Source: Acidobacteriota bacterium | GTDB taxonomy: Bacteria > Acidobacteriota > Terriglobia > 20CM-2-55-15 | Reading direction: 5' to 3' | Length of the DNA stretch: 5,189 nt | Assembly: GCA_003223895.1 (NCBI GenBank) | Contig: QHXD01000312.1 | Coordinates: forward strand, 1,159 to 6,347 | In this document: one piece after another, positions 1 to 5,189 of the stretch | Position numbering within the stretch: position 1 is the stretch's first letter | Layout: every line of letters starts with the position of its first letter | Program-made: the position numbers and the translations under genes | Notes under the pieces: model-generated | What the model was told of the DNA's origin: nothing | Databases searched by the model: none | What the model saw: only the letters and a program-made list of their open reading frames with translations

Positions 1-3000
1 GAGAATCTCGCCGATGAGATTTACTTTCTGCCGGTCGATCCCTACTTCGTCACCCAGGTAATCGAAAAGGAAAGACCTGACGGAATCATGATCGCATTCG
101 GCGGTCAGACCGCGCTGAATTGCGGTCTCGAGCTGCACGATCGTGGTGTGCTTCGCGATTTTGGCGTGGAGGTTCTCGGGACGCCCGTTCAGGCCATCCG
201 TGACACCGAAGATCGCGAGCTCTTCAGAGAGCGGTTAACCAACATCAATGTTCATGTGCCCCGAAGCAGAGCGGCCGTGACCCCCGAGGAGGCCGTTCGA
301 GTTGCCCGGGAGGTGGGTTATCCCGTCATGCTCCGCGCCGCCTATGCGCTCAGCGGACTCGGCTCCGGGTTCTGCTCAAATGATCTCGATGTTCATGAAC
401 GCGCCACAAAGGCTCTCGCCCACAGTCCTCAAGTACTGATCGAGGAATATCTGACCGGCTGGAAGGAAGTGGAATACGAGGTCGTTCGTGACCGATTTGA
501 TAATTGCGTTACCGTGTGCAACATGGAGAACCTGGATCCCATGGGTATTCACACCGGGGAGAGCATCGTCGTCGCTCCCAGCCAGACGCTCACCAACACC
601 GAATACCACATGTTGCGTGAAGTTGCGATCCGTGTGGTGAGAGATCTCGGGATCGTTGGTGAATGCAACGTCCAGTTTGCGCTTTCACCGTCCAGTACTG
701 ATTACCGCGTCATTGAAGTGAACGCTCGCCTCAGCCGAAGCTCGGCTCTGGCATCAAAAGCGACCGGGTATCCACTGGCACACATCGCCGCAAAACTCTC
801 GCTGGGTTACGGCCTCACCGAACTTAAGAATTCGATCACCGGCGCCACGACCGCCTGTTTCGAGCCTGCCCTGGACTATGTGGTCGTCAAGATGCCGCGG
901 TGGGATCTGCTGAAGTTCCGGATGATTTCTCGATCTATCGGCTCTGGAATGAAATCTGTCGGCGAAGTGATGGCGATCGGCAGGAATTTCGAGGAGGCTA
1001 TCCAGAAGGCGCTGCGAATGCTCGAGATCGGCGTGTCTGGAATCGCGGGTGAAGAACACTTCCACTTTGACGACGTGGCGAAAGAGCTGCGTGAGCCGAC
1101 TCACGAACGAATCTTCGCGGTTGCACAGGCGTTGCGTGAAGGCTTCCCGATCGAACAAATCCATGATCTTTCCAAGATCGACAATTGGTTTCTGTATGGA
1201 ATACGGAACATCATCGACATGGAAAGCCGGCTCAAGCAGACGCCGTGGCCGGAGCAACGCGAGACGCTTCTCGAGGCAAAGCAGCTTGGATTTTGTGACC
1301 GTCAGATCGCCTCGTTGAAAGGAATTACCGAAGAAGAAGTCCGTGTCACCCGCGCTGGATTGGGGATTACACCGTTTGTGAAGCAGATCGATACGCTCGC
1401 AGCGGAATATCCGGCCCAGACCAACTATCTGTATGTCACTTACAACGCTCTGGAAGACGATTTGACCGCCGAGACCTCGAACGACGGGCGCAAGACGATC
1501 ATGGTTCTGGGCTCCGGCGCCTACCGAATTGGAAGTTCCGTCGAGTTCGACTGGTGCTGCGTGAATGCGGTCCGTACCCTCCGGGAGTTGAACTATCGGA
1601 CCATTATTGTGAACTGCAATCCGGAAACGGTCAGCACGGATTACAACGAGTGCGACAGCCTGTATTTCGAAGAACTCCGTCTTGAAACGATCCTGGCAAT
1701 CTGTCAGAGGGAAAAGCCCGTCGGTATCATCATTTCAATGGGCGGGCAAATTCCCAACAACCTTGCTCTACAGCTTCAGTCGGCCGGCATTCCGATTCTC
1801 GGGACATCGGCAACGAGTATCGATGCTGCTGAAGATCGCCACAAATTTTCAGCACTGCTGGATGAATTGAGAATCGAACAACCAGAATGGCGGGAGTTGA
1901 TTAACGTTGACGACGCCCGGACATTTGCGAGACGTGTCGGTTATCCAGTCCTGGTGCGTCCTTCCTATGTTCTCAGCGGAGCCGCAATGGCGGTCGCTTC
2001 AAACGACGAAGAACTCGGAAGATTTCTCAGCAAAGCTGCCCACGTATCGCGCGAACATCCTGTCGTGATGAGCAAGTTCGTCGAGAACGCGAAGGAACTG
2101 GAGATTGATGCCGTGGCGAGCCGCGGCCAAATCGTCATTTCCGCAATATCGGAACATGTCGAGAACGCGGGAGTCCATTCCGGAGACGCGACCCTGGTTC
2201 TACCGCCACAGCGGACGTATCTCGAAACGATCCGGAGAATCAAGAAAGTGACGGGTCAGATCGCAAAAGCGCTTTCCATCACCGGTCCATTCAATATTCA
2301 GTTCATCGCAAAAGGCAACGAGATTAAAGTTATTGAATGTAATCTGCGGGCATCCCGGAGCTTTCCGTTCGTATCGAAAATATGCGGCAAGAACTTTATC
2401 GACATCGCAACGCGGGCAATTCTCGGGAAGCCGGTCACGAAGGAAAATGACGCCGTACTGGATCTTGGCTACGTGGGAGTAAAAGCTCCGCAGTTTTCAT
2501 TCATGCGATTGGATGGCGCGGATCCAATGCTTGGTGTCGAGATGGCTTCGACCGGAGAAGTGGGTTGCCTCGGGGAGGATTTTGAGGAAGCATTCCTCAA
2601 GGCACTCCTCTCGGTTGGCTATCGTTTGCCCGTCCGCGGCATCCTGCTCTCTACCGGACCCATCGAGGTCAAAGCGGTTTTCATCAAAAGCGTGCGGATT
2701 CTGTCCCAGATGGGCGTAACCCTGTACGCCACCCACGGAACAGCAGATTTCCTGAAGGCCAATGGAATTAACTCGCAGGTTCTGCACTGGCCGTTGGAAA
2801 AATCCTCACCGAATGCGCTGGAGTACCTGCAGAGCGGAAAGATCGACCTCGTCATTAATATCCCCAAGACGTTTCAGGAGGAGGAACTGACGAACGATTA
2901 CCTCATTCGGCGGCGGGCTGTCGATCTGGGGATACCGCTGATCACCAACATCCAATTTGCACAACGATTCGTCGAGGCGATCTCCCAGAAGGGCCTCGAT

Positions 3001-3078
3001 GGATTGCAGATTGAAAGTTACAGTCACTACGCGTCGCGTTACCGGGACTCGACGTTGGCCTCAGTAGTCAAAGCCTAA
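1..3078 (+). CDS. carB: Carbamoyl-phosphate synthase large subunit, CAD/CPS1-like subtype (5' end cut by window)
   Basis: The enzyme makes carbamoyl phosphate from bicarbonate, two ATP and ammonia (normally delivered by the CarA glutaminase subunit), in the cytoplasm, feeding pyrimidine and arginine synthesis. Codon 1 is taken as base 1: the frame is open from the edge, and its first residues (ADEIYFLPVDPYF) already match the family, so the ATG at base 88 is an internal methionine. About 50 N-terminal residues, including the first glycine-rich loop, lie outside. Visible domains: end of preATP-grasp 1 with GGQTALNCG; ATP-grasp 1 at about 70-310 (GLGSGF, NMENLDPMGIHTGES, metal-ligand pair E239/N241); oligomerisation domain about 370-490; preATP-grasp 2 from 501 (MVLGSGAYRIGSS, NCNPETVSTDY, GGQIPNN); ATP-grasp 2 about 611-860 (ENAGVHSGDATL, E779/N781); MGS-like regulatory domain about 878-1005. 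Motifs such as YRIGSSVEFDWC follow human CAD and CPS1, not E. coli CarB. The reading frame is intact. No glutaminase domain is fused at the visible end; carA is not in the window. Confidence 0.97.
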   Translation, partial: ENLADEIYFLPVDPYFVTQVIEKERPDGIMIAFGGQTALNCGLELHDRGVLRDFGVEVLGTPVQAIRDTEDRELFRERLTNINVHVPRSRAAVTPEEAVRVAREVGYPVMLRAAYALSGLGSGFCSNDLDVHERATKALAHSPQVLIEEYLTGWKEVEYEVVRDRFDNCVTVCNMENLDPMGIHTGESIVVAPSQTLTNTEYHMLREVAIRVVRDLGIVGECNVQFALSPSSTDYRVIEVNARLSRSSALASKATGYPLAHIAAKLSLGYGLTELKNSITGATTACFEPALDYVVVKMPRWDLLKFRMISRSIGSGMKSVGEVMAIGRNFEEAIQKALRMLEIGVSGIAGEEHFHFDDVAKELREPTHERIFAVAQALREGFPIEQIHDLSKIDNWFLYGIRNIIDMESRLKQTPWPEQRETLLEAKQLGFCDRQIASLKGITEEEVRVTRAGLGITPFVKQIDTLAAEYPAQTNYLYVTYNALEDDLTAETSNDGRKTIMVLGSGAYRIGSSVEFDWCCVNAVRTLRELNYRTIIVNCNPETVSTDYNECDSLYFEELRLETILAICQREKPVGIIISMGGQIPNNLALQLQSAGIPILGTSATSIDAAEDRHKFSALLDELRIEQPEWRELINVDDARTFARRVGYPVLVRPSYVLSGAAMAVASNDEELGRFLSKAAHVSREHPVVMSKFVENAKELEIDAVASRGQIVISAISEHVENAGVHSGDATLVLPPQRTYLETIRRIKKVTGQIAKALSITGPFNIQFIAKGNEIKVIECNLRASRSFPFVSKICGKNFIDIATRAILGKPVTKENDAVLDLGYVGVKAPQFSFMRLDGADPMLGVEMASTGEVGCLGEDFEEAFLKALLSVGYRLPVRGILLSTGPIEVKAVFIKSVRILSQMGVTLYATHGTADFLKANGINSQVLHWPLEKSSPNALEYLQSGKIDLVINIPKTFQEEELTNDYLIRRRAVDLGIPLITNIQFAQRFVEAISQKGLDGLQIESYSHYASRYRDSTLASVVKA

Positions 3079-3103
3079 AACCCATTCTTAGTCAATAAAA
3101 CTT

Positions 3104-3107
3104 GGAG
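3104..3107 (+). promoter_or_regulatory. Ribosome binding site for the methyltransferase gene
   Basis: GGAG lies 8 bases before the ATG at 3116, a normal Shine-Dalgarno spacing. It supports 3116 as the start over the in-frame ATG at 3131. It sits in the 37-base gap after carB, which shows no hairpin plus T-run terminator and no evident promoter, consistent with read-through from carB. Confidence 0.6.
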
Positions 3108-3115
3108 CGTCGGCA

Positions 3116-4147
3116 ATGGCAGTTCAGCAAATGAAAGCAGAGAAATCCCTGTCTCCCGTTTGGGAGAGCCTTATTTTGTCCTGTCCGAAATGCAAAGGAT
3201 CGGTGGAACACCATCAGAATCAGTTCACATGCTTGTCGTGCCGTCAGACCTATCCCACGGTCGATGGCATTCCTCAGTTGTTCTGGAAGACGGAATGGGG
3301 GTCGGCGAAACAAGATGTCACGGATTCGATGAAGCAGTTCTATGAACAGTATCCTTTTCCGAACTACGACGACTTCGACAGCGCCGGAACGCTCGTGGAA
3401 AAAGCCAGGAAGAGGGTATTCGCGAAGCTGTTGGACGATCAGATCCCTTTTGGGACACGCATCATCGAGTGCGGCTGCGGGACCGGCCAGCTCACCAACT
3501 TTCTGTCCATAGCGGGTCGAACGGCAATCGGCGCCGACATGTGCATGAACTCGCTCCGAATGGCTCAGGGTTTCAAGGAACGGAACGGTTTGAAGCGAGC
3601 GCACTTTTTTCAGATGAACCTGTTCCGACCTTGTTTCCAACCCGGACAGTTCGACCTGGTTATTTCAAACGGCGTCCTGCATCACACGGCCGATCCGTTT
3701 CTGGCATTCAAAACAATTTCCACGCTCGTGAAGCCCCGTGGATACATCCTCATCGGGCTGTATCACAAGTATGGCCGGTTGACCACAGACATCCGGCGCG
3801 GCATTTTCAGACTCACGCGGGATCGATACAAGAATATGGATCGCCACCTGAACGAGAACATCAGCGAAGCGCGGAAACGTTCCTGGTTCATGGATCAGTA
3901 CAAGAATCCCCATGAATCCAAGCACACGATTGGCGAAGTTCTTGGCTGGTTCAAGGAGACTGGCTTCACCTTCGTAAAGAGCATTCCCAAAACAGTCCCA
4001 TTCGAATCGTTTTCCGCATCGGAAAAACTTTTCGCGCAGGATGAGCTTGCCGGCTGGCTGACGCGATCGATTGTCGAACTGGGAATGGCCGTTACTGCAT
4101 GCAAAGATGGCGGACTGTTCATCGTGATTGCCCAGAAGACTTCGTAG
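3116..4147 (+). CDS. Class I SAM-dependent methyltransferase with N-terminal zinc-ribbon-like segment
   Basis: A complete 343-residue protein, probably cytoplasmic, expected to transfer a methyl group from S-adenosylmethionine; the acceptor cannot be told from sequence. Residues 20-57 form a Trm112-like zinc-ribbon segment: two cysteine pairs, C23-x2-C26 and C39-x2-C42, followed by YPTVDGIPQL, typical of the short domain preceding many Methyltransf_11/25-type enzymes. A linker with FYEQYPFPNYDDF (75-87) follows. The Rossmann core begins near 114: SAM-binding motif I is IIECGCGTGQL (116-126), the acidic residue ending strand 2 is D141 (GADMCMNS), and the motif IV region is FDLVISNGVLHHTADP (179-194), followed by the post-motif strand YILIGLYHKYG (210-220). 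The C-terminal 120 residues carry a basic, helix-rich region and end in a final strand pair (GGLFIVIAQ). It starts 37 bases after carB and ends 20 bases before the SGNH gene, so an operon is likely. Small-molecule, lipid or glycan methylation is plausible; a ubiquinone-type role is not supported. Confidence 0.9.
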   Translation: MAVQQMKAEKSLSPVWESLILSCPKCKGSVEHHQNQFTCLSCRQTYPTVDGIPQLFWKTEWGSAKQDVTDSMKQFYEQYPFPNYDDFDSAGTLVEKARKRVFAKLLDDQIPFGTRIIECGCGTGQLTNFLSIAGRTAIGADMCMNSLRMAQGFKERNGLKRAHFFQMNLFRPCFQPGQFDLVISNGVLHHTADPFLAFKTISTLVKPRGYILIGLYHKYGRLTTDIRRGIFRLTRDRYKNMDRHLNENISEARKRSWFMDQYKNPHESKHTIGEVLGWFKETGFTFVKSIPKTVPFESFSASEKLFAQDELAGWLTRSIVELGMAVTACKDGGLFIVIAQKTS

Positions 4148-4153
4148 TTCATC

Positions 4154-4158
4154 AGAGG
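4154..4158 (+). promoter_or_regulatory. Ribosome binding site for the SGNH-family gene
   Basis: AGAGG lies 9 bases before the ATG at 4168, inside the 20-base gap after the methyltransferase stop. It fits a Shine-Dalgarno site and decides the start of a gene that has no stop in the window. The short gap without a terminator suggests transcription together with the upstream gene. Confidence 0.6.
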
Positions 4159-4167
4159 TAACTGACC

Positions 4168-5189
4168 ATGGCTGCTAGTTCGTTGTCTTTGTCAAAGCGT
4201 TTGATCGCGGTAGGCCTGCTGTTCGCGGTGGGTCTCGGACTCGGGGCAGTATTGCTCGAGGTTGGGGTGCGTTTTTTCTTTCCCGTTTCTGACTTCTTCT
4301 GGGAATTCGATCCGGCCATCGGAATGAAGCTGATCCGCGGCAAGGAGGGTCGAGCAATCCAGCGTGGTATTTTCGACACTCGCATCAAAGTCAATTCGGT
4401 TGGGTTCCGCGATCGAGAACACACTCCGCAGAAACCGGCCGGCACGCGCCGGGTGGTTCTGCTGGGAGATTCGTTCCTGGAGGCGATGCAAGTTCCGTTT
4501 GATCGCTCCATAACCCCGTTGCTCGAGAATCGTCTTCAAGGCAAGATCGGCAAGACGGAACTCATTAATCTAAGTGTCAGCGGCACGGGAACGGCGCGTG
4601 AATACCTCGCCCTTCGGGAGTACGGTCTGACATATAAGCCGGATCTTGTACTCACGTTCTTCGTGGGTAACGATGTCAGCGATAATAGCTGGAGACTCCA
4701 GGGTAAGCCCTATATTCCGTATCCACGCACCACAGCCGACGGCGACCTGGTCCGGGATGAGGAAGGCCGTCCTCTATTTACTCCATTCAAAGATCAAACT
4801 TCGAGTCTCAGCGCTGTCACAGGCCTGTTCAGGAATCACTCCAAAGCCTACCGATTGCTGCGTGAGACTGTCGACAACTCGCCGGGGATCAACCGTCTGC
4901 TCTACACACTGCGGCTGGTCAGCACCCCGCCCGAGACCGTTAATGCCCCCGCCGGCGATAACTTTGGTTTCTACGAGATTTACCGCGTGGAACCGAAACC
5001 TGCGTGGGCAGAGGCCTGGCACGTGACCGAAGAAATGATGGCCGCCACGCGCGATCTGGCATCTGCCAGTCATGCAAAGTTTGGAGTGGTGTTGATTCCC
5101 GCGTATTGGGAGGTGGACTCGCCACGCTGGAACGAAGCCCTGACGCAATTGCCTGCCATGCGCAACGCAGCCCTCGACCTTGAACTGCC
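4168..5189 (+). CDS. Membrane-anchored SGNH/GDSL-family hydrolase-like protein (3' end cut by window)
   Basis: The frame is open from ATG 4168 to the right edge: 340 residues are visible and the C-terminus is missing. After a short positive N-terminus (K10, R11), residues 12-38 form a hydrophobic segment, read as a signal anchor; no lipobox cysteine is seen, so the catalytic part should face the periplasm or cell exterior. The pre-domain contains IKVNSVGFRDRE (73-84), usual before this SGNH type. Block I is VVLLGDSFLEAMQVP (96-110), with S102 the predicted nucleophile. Block II is probably G139 in NLSVSGTGTAREY, and block III is VGNDVSD (166-172), with N168 as the oxyanion-hole residue. A long segment follows (about 173-285) before the helix-strand unit ending GVVLIPAYWEVDSP (306-319). 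The DxxH motif with the catalytic Asp/His is expected beyond the edge and cannot be checked. Relatives are often esterases or O-acetyl transfer/removal proteins near polysaccharide genes; the substrate here is unknown. Confidence 0.85.
   Translation, partial: MAASSLSLSKRLIAVGLLFAVGLGLGAVLLEVGVRFFFPVSDFFWEFDPAIGMKLIRGKEGRAIQRGIFDTRIKVNSVGFRDREHTPQKPAGTRRVVLLGDSFLEAMQVPFDRSITPLLENRLQGKIGKTELINLSVSGTGTAREYLALREYGLTYKPDLVLTFFVGNDVSDNSWRLQGKPYIPYPRTTADGDLVRDEEGRPLFTPFKDQTSSLSAVTGLFRNHSKAYRLLRETVDNSPGINRLLYTLRLVSTPPETVNAPAGDNFGFYEIYRVEPKPAWAEAWHVTEEMMAATRDLASASHAKFGVVLIPAYWEVDSPRWNEALTQLPAMRNAALDLEL

Noticed and set aside
88..90. ATG as the start of carB
   Set aside because: The same frame is open back to base 1, and codons 1-29 encode conserved CarB sequence (PVDPYF, IEKERPDG), so this methionine is internal.
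70..2600. Internal repeat within carB
   Set aside because: The similarity of the two halves (paired EDR, LSG and SRS motifs) is the known ancestral duplication of the CarB synthetase domains, not a new repeat.
3079..3115. Possible terminator or promoter between carB and the methyltransferase gene
   Set aside because: The AT-rich 37 bases show no inverted repeat followed by a T-run and no convincing -35/-10 pair.
3092..3640. 182-residue open frame on the minus strand
   Set aside because: It lies opposite the methyltransferase gene, has no recognisable motif, and its composition is what the complement of a real gene gives.
3469..3915. 148-residue plus-strand frame rich in R, H, S and P
   Set aside because: It is an out-of-frame shadow of the methyltransferase core.
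4152..4539. Overlapping minus-strand open frames
   Set aside because: They oppose the start and the GDSF block of the SGNH gene, whose plus-strand frame has clear family motifs and a ribosome binding site.
4646..5026. 126-residue plus-strand frame
   Set aside because: It is a shadow in a different frame of the SGNH gene, with no family motifs and low-quality composition.

Overview
The window holds three genes read left to right on the + strand. Both outer genes are cut by the window edges, so three coding regions with short gaps fill it almost completely. By eye the GC content is moderate, roughly mid-50s percent (not counted). Continuous prokaryotic-style reading frames, Shine-Dalgarno-like sites before genes 2 and 3, and gaps of 37 and 20 bases all indicate a bacterium. 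The phylum cannot be fixed from this sequence. The CarB subtype (CAD/CPS1-like, as also found in Bacteroidetes) and the membrane-anchored SGNH protein suit an environmental Gram-negative-type lineage, but this is only a hint.

Region 1 (1-3078) is most of a carbamoyl-phosphate synthase large subunit. The frame is open from base 1, and only about the first 50 residues appear to be missing. Its motifs follow the eukaryotic CAD/CPS1 type rather than the E. coli CarB type. Its C-terminal regulatory domain resembles human CPS1, including most positions known there to contact N-acetylglutamate.

Region 2 (3116-4147) is a 343-residue class I SAM-dependent methyltransferase with an N-terminal four-cysteine zinc-ribbon-like segment. 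Region 3 (4168-5189, running off the right edge) is the N-terminal 340 residues of a membrane-anchored SGNH/GDSL-type hydrolase or acyl-transfer protein. Because no stop codon falls in the window, a stop-to-stop ORF search misses it.

No terminator or promoter is visible in the two gaps, so the three genes could be co-transcribed. CarB makes carbamoyl phosphate for pyrimidine and arginine synthesis. The methyltransferase and SGNH protein look like small-molecule or glycan modification enzymes. A functional link between CarB and the other two is possible (for example carbamoyl supply to a surface-glycan locus) but is not shown here. I see no mobile element, CRISPR array, RNA gene or clearly new system.
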